From: Nocardia brasiliensis IFM 10847
Lineage (GTDB): Bacteria; Actinomycetota; Actinomycetes; Mycobacteriales; Mycobacteriaceae
Assembly: GCF_000710915.1 (NCBI RefSeq)
Contig: NZ_BAUA01000014.1
Location: 1-39,258, forward strand
Length of the DNA: 39,258 nt
Reading direction: 5' to 3'
Below, one piece after another: positions 1-8,095 of this stretch; the stretch's first letter is position 1; each line of letters begins with the position of its first letter. A program made the translations under genes and the position numbers. Under the pieces are notes generated by a model, which did not search any database, was not told where the DNA came from, and saw only the letters and a program-made list of their open reading frames with translations.

Positions 1-668
1 ACGTTCTGAAATCCGCTCGCGTGCGGCGCGAATCCTATGTCGGGGCGTGGCTCCCCGAGCCGCTGCTGACCGGACCCGATTCCTCGGTCCCGGTGCTGAT
101 GGACGAGTCGGTGAGCACCGCGATGCTGATCATCATGGAAACGCTCGCCCCGGCCGAGCGCGTCGCGCTGGTACTTCACGACGTGTTCGACTTTCCGTTC
201 AACCGCGTCGCCGAGGTGCTGCGCAGCACCCCCGCCGCCAGCCGTAAGCTCGCCTCTCGCGCGCGAGCGCGGATCGCACGAGCCGAACCTCCGCCTCGAG
301 CGTCGCGGGCCGTGACCGAGGGCATGCTCAGAGCATTCAAAGCGGCCGCCGAGGCGGGGGACATGGCACGGCTCATCGAGTTGTTGCATCCCGGAGCCGT
401 CTATCTGGCCGATGGTGGCGGAAAGGTGACCGCCGCGCGCAGGCCGGTCTGTGGCGCGGAGCCGATCGCACTGCTGATGATCAGGCAAACGCGGATCCGG
501 CGCCCGGATGCGTTCCAGATCATCGAGGTGAACGGGCAGCCTGCTCTGGCGACTTATCGTGCGGGCGAGCTGGTTTGGCTCGACACCATCGAAATCGTCG
601 ACGGCCGGATCGTGACATTCCGGCGACTGGTCAATCCCGACAAACTCGCCCACATCGGTCACATCTGA
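1..668 (+). CDS. ECF41-type RNA polymerase sigma factor with SnoaL-like C-terminal extension (5' end outside window)
   Basis: The frame is open from base 3 to the stop at 668, so the start and sigma region 2 lie upstream of the window. What remains begins in the linker after sigma-2 and carries the WLPEP motif, then a sigma-4 helix-turn-helix (LAPAERVALVLHDVFDFPFNRVAEVL...SRKLASRAR), then a SnoaL/NTF2-like tail with the DGGGK motif and a terminal NPDKL. These three motifs are hallmarks of the ECF41 (SigJ-like) group, in which the C-terminal domain replaces an anti-sigma factor and tunes promoter use. ECF41 genes usually sit beside one target gene encoding a carboxymuconolactone decarboxylase, an oxidoreductase or an epimerase. 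The oxidoreductase that follows on the same strand fits that pattern. The ATG at 21-23 or nearby codons are not the true start. Confidence 0.93.
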   Translation, partial: VLKSARVRRESYVGAWLPEPLLTGPDSSVPVLMDESVSTAMLIIMETLAPAERVALVLHDVFDFPFNRVAEVLRSTPAASRKLASRARARIARAEPPPRASRAVTEGMLRAFKAAAEAGDMARLIELLHPGAVYLADGGGKVTAARRPVCGAEPIALLMIRQTRIRRPDAFQIIEVNGQPALATYRAGELVWLDTIEIVDGRIVTFRRLVNPDKLAHIGHI

Positions 669-738
669 ATCCGCTGTCTTGTCTCCCTGTCACCTCTTCC
701 GTTGTGGGAGGGGCGATGCCGAGAGGAGGACGAACGAG

Positions 739-1893
739 ATGGCACATGTAGTGATCGTCGGCGGTGGTTTCGCGGGGGTGTGGAGCGCGGCCGGTGCCGC
801 GTTGGCTTGCGCGGACGCGGACCTGCGCATCACGCTCATCTCACCGCATGAGCATCTGGTGCTGCGCCCACGCCTCTACGAGCCGAACCCGGACCTGGCG
901 AAGGTGGAGCTCAGCCGGATCCTGGGACCCATCGGCGTGGAGCACGCGCAAGCCTCGGTGAGCGCGATCGACACCGGTGCGCGCACGGTGGTGGCCGGTG
1001 GTGCGAAGATCGGCTACGACCGTCTGGTGCTTGCCGCGGGAAGTGAACTTATCCGCCCCTGGAGCCTGCCGGGCGCCGACCGGCTCTTTGATATCGACAC
1101 CCTCGATGGGGCCCTTCGCCTCAACGACCATCTTCGAGACCACGAGCGGCCCCGTGTCGTGGTCGTCGGCGCCGGGTTCGTCGGTCTCGAGGCCGCGACC
1201 GAATTGGCAGGCAGCAGCCGAGTGCTGCTGGTGGACCAGTCCCGGGTGATCGGTACACAGCTCGGCGCGGGTCCGCGCGCGGTAATCGAGGCCGCTCTGG
1301 ACCACCTCGGCGTCGAACGCCGCCTGTCCACGGCGGTCACCGAGGTGGGCGAGGGATATGCCATCCTTTCCGACGGCTCCAGGGTCGAGGCCGACGCGGT
1401 GGTCTGGTCAGCTGGGCTGAAAGCCAGTGCGCTGACCCGGCATATCTCCGATCAACTCGACCCTCTCGGGCGGGTGCCGGTGGATCAGTGGTTGCGCGCG
1501 CTTCCGGCAGTGTTCGCCGCCGGAGACACCGCCGCGGCAGCTTTCGACACCGAGCACACCGTCATGCAGGCATGCCAGCACGCCACCCCGATGGGCAAGG
1601 TCGCCGGATACAACGCTGCCGCCGACCTGCTGGGCAAGCCCCTGCGCGAATTCACCCCAGGCCCCTACGTCACCTGCCTGGACCTCGGCAACGCCGGCGC
1701 CGTCTTCACCCGCGACTGGGACCGCAAAGTAATGGCCTCGGGCAGCGAGGGCAAAGAGATCAAACGGCGCATCAATCAGGCGATCCACCCACCGGTCGAC
1801 AACGCCGAGACGATCCTTGCCGCCGCCGACCGCGTCTACATCGAACTCCCCTTCTTCCCTCGCCAGAAAGGCAAGCCCGCATCAGATGCGTAA
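739..1893 (+). CDS. FAD-dependent NAD(P)/FAD oxidoreductase, type II NADH dehydrogenase-like
   Basis: A 384-residue flavoprotein of the pyridine nucleotide-disulfide reductase fold. An N-terminal FAD dinucleotide motif (VVIVGGGFAGVW) is followed at about residue 140 by a second Rossmann motif for NAD(P)H (VVVVGAGFVGLEAATEL), and a C-terminal FAD-contact motif (VFAAGDTAAAA). The arrangement resembles type II NADH dehydrogenases and related single-component oxidoreductases; the electron acceptor cannot be read from sequence. I chose ATG 739 because AGGAGG lies at 724-729 with 9 nt spacing and the glycine motif starts at once; an in-frame start at 679 would add an unconvincing tail. It lies 70 bp after the ECF41 sigma gene and is the likely regulatory target of that sigma factor (inference from the known ECF41-oxidoreductase pairing). 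Confidence 0.9.
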   Translation: MAHVVIVGGGFAGVWSAAGAALACADADLRITLISPHEHLVLRPRLYEPNPDLAKVELSRILGPIGVEHAQASVSAIDTGARTVVAGGAKIGYDRLVLAAGSELIRPWSLPGADRLFDIDTLDGALRLNDHLRDHERPRVVVVGAGFVGLEAATELAGSSRVLLVDQSRVIGTQLGAGPRAVIEAALDHLGVERRLSTAVTEVGEGYAILSDGSRVEADAVVWSAGLKASALTRHISDQLDPLGRVPVDQWLRALPAVFAAGDTAAAAFDTEHTVMQACQHATPMGKVAGYNAAADLLGKPLREFTPGPYVTCLDLGNAGAVFTRDWDRKVMASGSEGKEIKRRINQAIHPPVDNAETILAAADRVYIELPFFPRQKGKPASDA

Positions 1894-1942
1894 TCGGTAC
1901 TCGCCCGGACCAGCGATGGCCAGTGCGGATAAAGGGGATGGG

Positions 1943-2830
1943 CTATCCGTGGTGTTCTTCGAGTTCGGTGGCCGGTGTCTGTTGGGTGGCGGCCCACGAT
2001 GCCAGGAGCGTCAGATTGTCGGCGGTGGGCGTGCCCGGGGGTGCGGTGTAGATGGTGAGGTGCAGGCCGGGTTCGGCGGGGAGTTCCAGGGATTCGACGT
2101 CCAAGTCGAGGCGGCCCACGATCGGGTGGTGCAGCCGCTTGCGTCCGGAGCGGCGAAGGCGCACGTCCCGCGAAGCCCACCGCTGCCGGAACAATTCGCT
2201 GCGCGTCGACAATTCACCGACCAGCGCGATCAGGTCCTCGTCGTGCGGGTTGCGGCCGGCTTCCATGCGTAGTTTCGCGGCGACGTCATCGGCGATTCGG
2301 TCGTAGTCGACAAAGAAGTCTCTGGCCGCCTCGGGAGCCAGGTAGACGAACCGTGCGGTGTTCGCCGGCCGCCGGGGATCGGTCAGTACCGGTGAAAACA
2401 GCGCGCGGGCAAGCTGATTCGTGGCGAGCACGTCATAGCGGCCGTTACAGATCCAGGCCGGCGCAGCGGAGAAGCCGTCGAGCACCTGCTGTAGCGTCGA
2501 GCGCACCGTCGCGGCCGGCCGGCGTCGGCGGGGCCCGCTGGGCAGCCCGGATCGGCGCGCGAGATGGAACAGGTGGTCGCGCTCGGCTTCGTCGAGTTGC
2601 AAAGCAGCGGCCACCGCATCCAGCACGCCATCGGAGGCGCCGGCGAGGCTGCCGCGTTCCATGCGCACGTAGTAGTCGACCGACACCCCCGCCAGCAGCG
2701 CGACTTCCTCGCGACGCAGACCCTTGACCCGACGATTGCCGCCGTAAGCGGGCAGGCCCGCCTGTGCGGGAGTGATGCGGGCGCGACGCGAGCTGAGAAA
2801 CTCCCGGATGTCGGTACGTGGATCCGTCAT
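1943..2830 (-). CDS. XRE-family helix-turn-helix regulator with MmyB-like ligand-binding domain
   Basis: A 295-residue protein. The N-terminus (DIREFLSSRRARITPAQAGLP...RRVKGLRREEVALLAGVSVDYYVRMERG) is the characteristic XRE helix-turn-helix of actinobacterial MmyB-type regulators. The remainder (WICNGRYDVLATNQLARALF..., ending in LTIYTAPPGTPTADNLTLLASWA) is the MmyB-like PAS-fold domain, reported in relatives to bind fatty-acid-like ligands. Start: ATG 2830 has AAAGG six bases upstream; the in-frame ATG at 2836 touches the same AAAGG and so is less likely. Regulators of this group are often found beside a short-chain dehydrogenase that they control. Here the SDR gene lies 233 bp upstream on the same strand, which makes it the best candidate target, although no operator could be recognised. 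Confidence 0.92.
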   Translation of the reverse strand: MTDPRTDIREFLSSRRARITPAQAGLPAYGGNRRVKGLRREEVALLAGVSVDYYVRMERGSLAGASDGVLDAVAAALQLDEAERDHLFHLARRSGLPSGPRRRRPAATVRSTLQQVLDGFSAAPAWICNGRYDVLATNQLARALFSPVLTDPRRPANTARFVYLAPEAARDFFVDYDRIADDVAAKLRMEAGRNPHDEDLIALVGELSTRSELFRQRWASRDVRLRRSGRKRLHHPIVGRLDLDVESLELPAEPGLHLTIYTAPPGTPTADNLTLLASWAATQQTPATELEEHHG

Positions 2831-3063
2831 GGCCATCCTTTCACCGTAGGCTCGTCCCGCAATCCGAGGGAGGCACTGCGGGTACCCCCGACGATTGCGT
2901 TGAGACTCGACTTGGGACCAGCGTGGGCCGCGGACAGGCCCGTCTCGCGATGCCGGGCGCCATCGCGAGACTGCTGCGACACGCACCTCGGTCGCCGAGC
3001 TAGCCGCCTGCCGCGCCGTCAGCCCTCGGCACCATCGTGCGGCACGCCGCCTGACTCGGTCGA

Positions 3064-3867
3064 CTAGGTGCCCGTGGCAGTCGTCGCGATGCCGCCGTCG
3101 ACCGGGATGATGGCGCCCGTGAGGTAGGCCCCGGCCCGGCTGGCGAGGAACACGGCGACACCCGCCATGTCGTCGTCGCGGCCGAGTCGGCGCAGCGGAG
3201 CCTTCGCCGCGATCGTGTCCCCGACGGCATCGAGCGTGGACGCCATCATCTGCGACGGGAACGGGCCCGGCGCTACGACGTTCACCGTAACGTGATCGGG
3301 ACCCAGTTCTCTGGCAAGCACTCTGGTGAGTTGATGCAGGCCCGCTTTGCTGCTGGCGTAGGAGTAGTTGGGCGACTCGGCGACGTGGATGGCGGCGATG
3401 CTGCCGATGTTGATGACCCGCGCGGGATCATCGGCGGCGCCCGCCCGGCGAAGCGCGGGGAGCAGCGCCTGCACCAGCCAGAACGGGGTCTTGAGGTTGA
3501 GGTCGAGCACTGTGTCCCAGGCCTCGTCCGGGAACGTCGCCAACGGCTCGCGCCACATCGCGCCCGCGTTGTTGACGAGGATGTCCAGGCGTGGCGAGTC
3601 GGCCTCGACCAGATCGGCGAGCCGCCGACATTCCTCGTGCCTGGACAGATCGGCGGGGATTGCTCGAACGTCGCCGAATTCGGACAGTTGATGCTGTGCC
3701 CGCTGGCACGTGTCCGCGTTACGTGAGCTGATGATGACGCGGGCGCCCGCCTGAAGCAGGCCGCGCGCGATCATCATCCCGATGCCACCGGTGCCGCCCG
3801 TGACGAGGGCGCGTTTACCGCTGAGGTCGAAAAGTTGTGTGTGCGTGGTGAACTGGTTGTCCGCCAT
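3064..3867 (-). CDS. Short-chain dehydrogenase/reductase (SDR), 3-oxoacyl-ACP reductase/RhlG-like
   Basis: A 267-residue classical SDR. The cofactor motif TGGTGGIG is at residues 23-30, NNAG at 99-102, and the catalytic triad Ser156 (NIGSIA), Tyr170 and Lys174 (YASSK) is complete, so it should be an active NAD(P)-dependent oxidoreductase. The first acidic strand-end residue is absent and SSRN follows beta-2, which favours NADP(H). The end PVDGGIATT is typical of the FabG/RhlG/gluconate dehydrogenase branch; the true substrate is unknown. It is transcribed in the same direction as the XRE/MmyB regulator gene 233 bp downstream. Start is ATG 3867. Confidence 0.92.
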   Translation of the reverse strand: MADNQFTTHTQLFDLSGKRALVTGGTGGIGMMIARGLLQAGARVIISSRNADTCQRAQHQLSEFGDVRAIPADLSRHEECRRLADLVEADSPRLDILVNNAGAMWREPLATFPDEAWDTVLDLNLKTPFWLVQALLPALRRAGAADDPARVINIGSIAAIHVAESPNYSYASSKAGLHQLTRVLARELGPDHVTVNVVAPGPFPSQMMASTLDAVGDTIAAKAPLRRLGRDDDMAGVAVFLASRAGAYLTGAIIPVDGGIATTATGT

Positions 3868-4097
3868 TGGTCTCCGTCCCTGCTGCCGGGGAAGAATGCG
3901 CCGACTCGGTCGCGCATTCGAGGGCAGCCGAATTGCTGCGTTGCGTATGTTGTCGGCGCTTTCATCGGTGTAGCCGGAGCCGACTCAGCAAGGCTGACAG
4001 GCATTTCGGACGTCTGGGAGATCCTGGCGATACAGGTACTGCGCGAGCCCCTCACGGAGAACGGCCCTGACAGGTGCCCGGCACTCGGGCCGTGCGG

Positions 4098-4703
4098 TCA
4101 GTCGCTGTCGCGCCTAATCGACTCCCGCGCCGTGGCTGTCCACCCAGCGTCGAGGAGAGTGAAGATCCGGTCGAGCGCCCGCTCGGAATCGTCGCGTCCG
4201 TGGACGAGACTGACGGCCTCGAGAGCGAAGTGGGCCAGCGCCTGCGCGGCGGGGTCGCCTTCGGGTAGCCCGGTGTCGGCGACAATCGCTGCGGCCAGGG
4301 CGTTCTCGTGTCGCAACCACATGCGCCGCGCATGCTCGCGCAGCGCCGGCGTCGTGTCGATCAGGTGCAGGAAGTCGGGGAAGCGCGGGTCGGTGCGGAC
4401 CTGTCGAGAGCGCTCGTCGCGCAGCAGCGTGCGCAGCGCCTGGGGGATGGACTGGCCGGTCGGGCGCGCGCGGACGGCGGCGACGAGCGCGGCCTCGCGG
4501 TCGGCGTCCTGGTCGAAGACCAGGGCTTCCTTGCCGCCGGGGAAGTGCTTGAACAGCGTGGCCACCGAGACGTCGGCAGCGTCGGCGATCTCCCGCACGC
4601 CGACCGCGTCGTAGCCGCGCGCCAGGAACAGCCTCAGCGCGGCGTCCGCCAGGGCTTGGCGGTTGGCGGCCTTCTTGCGCTCGCGGCGTCCTGGTTCGGT
4701 CAT
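4098..4703 (-). CDS. TetR-family transcriptional regulator
   Basis: A 201-residue TetR protein with the DNA-binding helix-turn-helix at about residues 12-58 (ANRQALADAALRLFLARGYDAVGVREIADAADVSVATLFKHFPGGKEAL). The C-terminal half is helical and probably binds a small ligand. It is divergent from the FAD monooxygenase at 4858, with 154 bp between the two starts. In this common arrangement the regulator represses itself and the monooxygenase until the monooxygenase substrate is present. Candidate operator repeats lie at 4724-4770. The helix AGYDAVGVREIA/ATLFKHF is typical of regulators that control drug or xenobiotic enzymes, but the ligand cannot be read. Confidence 0.92.
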   Translation of the reverse strand: MTEPGRRERKKAANRQALADAALRLFLARGYDAVGVREIADAADVSVATLFKHFPGGKEALVFDQDADREAALVAAVRARPTGQSIPQALRTLLRDERSRQVRTDPRFPDFLHLIDTTPALREHARRMWLRHENALAAAIVADTGLPEGDPAAQALAHFALEAVSLVHGRDDSERALDRIFTLLDAGWTATARESIRRDSD

Positions 4704-4723
4704 ACCCCCAGCCTAGCGCATGG

Positions 4724-4770
4724 GTAGAACGAATTGATAAGTAGAACGGATATACTTTTCGAACGATATC
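4724..4770. promoter_or_regulatory. Candidate TetR operator/promoter region between tetR-like gene and FAD monooxygenase
   Basis: The AT-rich stretch between the divergent genes holds an exact direct repeat GTAGAACG at 4724-4731 and 4741-4748 (17 bp apart) and an imperfect inverted repeat with arms GATAT (4749-4753) and ATATC (4766-4770) around TTCGAA (4758-4763). Base composition is far more AT-rich than the neighbouring coding DNA. Role as operator is inferred from position and symmetry. Confidence 0.5.
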
Positions 4771-4857
4771 AGTTACGTTGGTACAGGCCAGTCCGTCCGG
4801 GCTGTGTCCAGCGGCGAAAACCAGCCCGCGCAACAAGTTCGGAAAGGATCCACCCTC

Positions 4858-6054
4858 ATGACCCCACCCCGTATCGCCATCGTCGGCGGCGGCCCCGCAG
4901 GCTTGATGTGCGCCCGAGTGCTGCAGGGATACGACATTCAGGCCACGGTGTACGACGCGGACGCCGCCGTGGACGCTCGCGACCCGGGCGGCACGCTCGA
5001 CCTGCACGCCGACAGCGGCCAGATCGCATTGGAGGACGCCGGGTTGATGGACGCCTTCCGGGCGTTGGCCCGGGTCGAAGGCCAGGCCAAAAGCCGCCGG
5101 GATCAGCACGGCACCGTTCTGGCCGAGTTCACTCCCGCCGCGGGCGACGATGCGGCGCCCGAGATCGACCGCGGCCAGCTGCGGACCATGCTCTATGCGC
5201 ACCTGCGCCCCGGCACGGTCGCCTGGGGCCACAAACTCCTGCGTGCAAGCCCGCTCGAAAGCGGCACGTACCGACTGGAATTCGCCAATGGCGCCAGCGC
5301 CGAAGCCGACCTCGTCATCGGCGCCGACGGCGCATGGTCGCCGGTTCGCCGGCTGCTCACCGATGCGGTCCCGCAGTACCTCGGGGTCAGCTTTCTCGAC
5401 GCCCGCTTCGACGACGTGGACACCAAGCACCCCGAGATCGCCGCGATCGTCGGCGAGGGTCACATGTTCTCCACCGACGGCGACGGCCGCGCGGTGATCG
5501 TGCAGCGCAACAGCAACGGTGTGGTCCGCGGTTACGTGGCCTTCCGCGCCGAACTCGACTGGCACGTCACGGCCGGCGTGGACGTCACCGACCGCGCTGC
5601 CGTCCGAGCCTTCCTGCTGCGGGAATTCAGCCAATGGTCCGCGCTCATGCGGCCGCTGATCACCGACAACGACGGCGACTACATTCCACGCAACTTCTGG
5701 GCCCTGCCCGCTCCGCTGACCTGGAACCGCGTCCCCGGTGTCACCCTGATCGGCGACGCGGCCCACCTGATGGCACCTTTCGGCGGCCATGGCACGAACC
5801 TCGCGCTACTCGACGGCGCGGAACTCGCGCACGCCATCGCAAAAGAGAACGACCTCGACGACGCGATCGCCCACTACGAGACGACGATGTTCCCACGATC
5901 CGGGGAACTCGCCGTGAGCTCGAACGCCGCGCTCACCCGGTTCTTCGCCACGACATCCCCCGAGACGCCGCACCTGCCCCCGGACCACGCCCAGGAGCAC
6001 AAGAACTACCAGGCTCGGGCGGCCGAATATCGACGCAGGCAACAGCATTCATAA
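4858..6054 (+). CDS. FAD-dependent monooxygenase, TetX/aromatic hydroxylase-like
   Basis: A 398-residue class A flavoprotein monooxygenase. The N-terminal FAD motif IAIVGGGPAGLMCARVL starts at residue 5. A DG motif (GADGAWSPVR) lies near residue 160 and the GD motif (LIGDAAHLMAPFGGHGTNLALLDGAELA) near 300-330; the last matches the TetX-type subgroup closely. Such enzymes use NAD(P)H and O2 to hydroxylate polycyclic or aromatic molecules, including some antibiotics. Substrate here is unknown and tetracycline inactivation should not be assumed. Start ATG 4858 has GGAAAGGA about 9 nt upstream; longer in-frame extensions run into the promoter region. It is divergent from the TetR gene that probably controls it. 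Confidence 0.92.
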   Translation: MTPPRIAIVGGGPAGLMCARVLQGYDIQATVYDADAAVDARDPGGTLDLHADSGQIALEDAGLMDAFRALARVEGQAKSRRDQHGTVLAEFTPAAGDDAAPEIDRGQLRTMLYAHLRPGTVAWGHKLLRASPLESGTYRLEFANGASAEADLVIGADGAWSPVRRLLTDAVPQYLGVSFLDARFDDVDTKHPEIAAIVGEGHMFSTDGDGRAVIVQRNSNGVVRGYVAFRAELDWHVTAGVDVTDRAAVRAFLLREFSQWSALMRPLITDNDGDYIPRNFWALPAPLTWNRVPGVTLIGDAAHLMAPFGGHGTNLALLDGAELAHAIAKENDLDDAIAHYETTMFPRSGELAVSSNAALTRFFATTSPETPHLPPDHAQEHKNYQARAAEYRRRQQHS

Positions 6055-6175
6055 CCACTGTGAGGCTTGACCGCACACCCGCACCGCGAACGGTCAACGC
6101 GAGGATCTCGTGACGATCCAGCAACCGCTGCTGGAGCACGCTGCGGGTCCGGGGCGGCGCGGTGGGCGGCGGATG

Positions 6176-6634
6176 CTATTCGGCCAGGGTGAGTTTGAAA
6201 CCTACGTGGCTGGCTTCGAAGCCGAGTTTGTCGTAGAAGCGGTGTGCGTCCGTGCGGCTACCGTGCGAGGTCAGTTGCACCAGGGTGCAGCCGTGTGCCC
6301 GCGCCCGCCGCACGCACTCCTCGATGAGCTGTGAACCCAGACCGTTGCCGCGCAGCGGTCGATCCACGCGCACCGCCTCGATCTGCGCTCGCACGGACCC
6401 CTTGCGGGCGAGACCCGGCAGGAAGCTGAGTTGGGCGGTGCCGACCACGGCGCCGCGGTGTTCGGCGACCAGGAGTTCCTGGCGCGGATCGTCATCGATG
6501 TCGGCGAAGGCCGCGCGATACGGGCCCAGATCGTCAATCGACTCGCGGGCGCTGCCCAACGTGTCATCAGCAAGCATCCGCACCAGCGCCGGAAGGTCCT
6601 CGATCGTCGCGGACCGAAAGATGATCTCGTCCAT
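6176..6634 (-). CDS. GNAT-family N-acetyltransferase
   Basis: A 152-residue acetyltransferase of the GNAT fold. It opens IIFRSATIEDLPALVRML, has the strand VVGTAQLSFLPGL, then the acetyl-CoA pyrophosphate loop VDRPLRGNGLGSQLIEECVRRARAHG (motif A, R-G-N-G-L-G) and the closing HRFYDKLGFEASHVGFKL. It transfers an acetyl group from acetyl-CoA to an amine of unknown identity. The gene converges with the monooxygenase (122 bp apart) and is divergent from the coiled-coil protein gene. Confidence 0.93.
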   Translation of the reverse strand: MDEIIFRSATIEDLPALVRMLADDTLGSARESIDDLGPYRAAFADIDDDPRQELLVAEHRGAVVGTAQLSFLPGLARKGSVRAQIEAVRVDRPLRGNGLGSQLIEECVRRARAHGCTLVQLTSHGSRTDAHRFYDKLGFEASHVGFKLTLAE

Positions 6635-6844
6635 GCACCGATTCCATCATGAGCCAGGGGAGGACTACCGCCTGCTTCCCGCTCGGTCGGTGCGCCCACT
6701 CGGACGGTTCGGGCGGGGCAACACGGAATTGGTACCGGCGTACAAGGGTGCACAGTTTTCGGCGGGTTTAGGAGCAGTTTCGTTGCGTATGCGCCAACCA
6801 AACGTAACGTAATAAGGACAGGAGAGTTGGGCGACTACGCTAGG

Positions 6845-6883
6845 TTCTGACCTCCGATAATGTTCACTTATCGGGGGTCAGAA
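6845..6883 (+). promoter_or_regulatory. 16-bp inverted repeat with 7-nt loop, possible operator or 5'-UTR hairpin
   Basis: Arms TTCTGACCTCCGATAA (6845-6860) and TTATCGGGGGTCAGAA (6868-6883) match at 15 of 16 positions. The sole mismatch becomes a G-U pair in plus-strand RNA but a C-A mismatch in minus-strand RNA, which favours a plus-strand transcript if it acts as RNA. It lies between two divergent genes, with no U tract, so a terminator is unlikely. Function unknown. Confidence 0.6.
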
Positions 6884-6926
6884 TTGGGAGTCGATCATTG
6901 AGTCTTCCTGCGACACGACGGATTTC

Positions 6927-6958
6927 GTTTCGTATGAATACGTCATTTTTGACGAAAC
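6927..6958. promoter_or_regulatory. Nested palindromes upstream of the coiled-coil protein gene
   Basis: Outer arms GTTTCGT (6927-6933) and ACGAAAC (6952-6958) enclose two smaller symmetric elements: CGTAT-GA-ATACG (6931-6942) and CGTCA-TTTT-TGACG (6941-6954). They end 18 bp before the GTG start at 6977, in the place expected for an operator or promoter. TACGAT at 6965-6970 could be a -10 box for a nearly leaderless mRNA. Role is inferred. Confidence 0.45.
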
Positions 6959-6976
6959 CAACGCTACGATTTTCGG

Positions 6977-8095
6977 GTGTCCAACGTCTGCAACTACCCG
7001 GGCTGTGCTCGACCCATCACGCGCGGCGGCGGCCCCGGCCGCCCTTCGGAATACTGTGACCACCCGGATCACACGAGATGGCGCGCGTGGCGGGAACGGC
7101 AACGGCTACAACAGGAGTCGGAGGTAGCCGACGCTTCCGTCACTGTGACGCAGCAGGGCCCGGTCACCGTGGCTCGGTTACGCGCGGATGAGCTGCTCAC
7201 CCAATTCCGTGGTCTCGCAGATCAACTGGGCAATACGCTGAACGCCGCGGTCGCCGAACTGTCCACGCTCGGTGATCCCTCGGTAGCCGAGGCGCAGGTC
7301 CAGGCGGTGCAGGCCGATGCGGCGCGCCGGATCGCCGAGGCTGAAATGGCTACTGTCGCGGCCGAACAGGCGCGGCGCGAAGCTGAGGAAGCACGAGCGC
7401 TGGCCGAAGCCGCGGCCGATGACGCCGCCGGTGCGGCCGAACGGGCGGAAGCCGCGATCGCCGACGCGCACAGCACCCGCGACGATGCACTGCGCGAGGT
7501 CGAACGCGTCACCCGCCAAGCCGCCGACGACGTGTTCGCCGCGCGCAGCGAGGCCGAGGCCGAGATTCGCACCGCGCGCCGCGAAGCCGCCGAGGAGATC
7601 GCGCGGATCCGGCAGGAAGCGGCCGAACAGGTCGAGCGCGCCGAGCGGCGCACGGCCACCGATATCGCGCACGCGGAACGCGAAGCGGCGGCCAAGGTCG
7701 CCGCCGCGCACTCCGAACGCGACCTCGCTGTGCAGCGAGCCGCCGATGCCGAACGGGCGACCGAACGCGCCGAGCAGGCGGCGATGGAACGGATCGAAGC
7801 CGCCAACGAGGCGCGCGAAGAGTGGCGCCGGGTTCGCGTCGAACTCGACAGCACCCGCACCGAACTCGCCGAAACCCGCCGGACCGCTGCCGCTGATATC
7901 GCGGCGGCCCGCGCCGAAGTCATTGCCGCAGTGGAGAAGGCGCGCGCTGAAGCCGCCCAGCGGATCGACGCACTCGACGAGGCGCGCGCGCAAACACTCG
8001 CTCGCGCCGAACGCGCCGAGGCGCAACTGGACGAACTACTCGCCGAAGCCCGTCGCCCGGCCACCGACCGCCCAGCGCGAGCAGGCGCCTCGTAG
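6977..8095 (+). CDS. Uncharacterised protein: Cys/His N-terminal module plus long Ala/Glu/Arg coiled coil
   Basis: A 372-residue protein that I do not recognise. Residues 1-45 contain a compact Cys/His module (C5, C10, GRPSEYC27, H29, H32) followed by a basic stretch RWRAWRERQR, which looks like a small zinc-binding nucleic-acid-binding unit. From about residue 95 to 360 it is an almost unbroken coiled coil of A-E-A-R-type heptads with no prolines until the tail. There is no signal peptide or membrane segment, so it should be cytoplasmic. A DNA-binding head with a long alanine-rich coil resembles the plan of plasmid KfrA proteins, but I see no sequence match to KfrA, so that is only an architectural analogy. 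Start is GTG 6977, which places the Cys module at the N-terminus. The last codons (AGAS-stop) lie in the first unit of a tandem repeat. Confidence 0.8.
   Translation: MSNVCNYPGCARPITRGGGPGRPSEYCDHPDHTRWRAWRERQRLQQESEVADASVTVTQQGPVTVARLRADELLTQFRGLADQLGNTLNAAVAELSTLGDPSVAEAQVQAVQADAARRIAEAEMATVAAEQARREAEEARALAEAAADDAAGAAERAEAAIADAHSTRDDALREVERVTRQAADDVFAARSEAEAEIRTARREAAEEIARIRQEAAEQVERAERRTATDIAHAEREAAAKVAAAHSERDLAVQRAADAERATERAEQAAMERIEAANEAREEWRRVRVELDSTRTELAETRRTAAADIAAARAEVIAAVEKARAEAAQRIDALDEARAQTLARAERAEAQLDELLAEARRPATDRPARAGAS

Larger units (their letters stand above)
6635..6976. other. 342-bp divergent intergenic region without a gene
   Basis: Between the starts of the GNAT gene and the coiled-coil protein gene. 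No reading frame here has convincing codon use. It is noticeably AT-richer in its right half and holds a 16-bp inverted repeat (6845-6883) and a cluster of smaller palindromes (6927-6958), described separately. A near-consensus ribosome-binding sequence GGACAGGAG at 6816-6824 is followed only by a 7-codon TTG frame. Confidence 0.7.

Noticed and set aside
689..718. ECF41-type promoter (TGTCACC at 689-695) upstream of the FAD oxidoreductase
   Set aside because: The -35-like sequence is good, but no CGTC -10 element lies at the expected 16-bp spacing.
6827..6850. Seven-codon TTG leader ORF after GGACAGGAG
   Set aside because: Too short and dependent on a rare start codon; no evidence beyond the ribosome-binding-like sequence.
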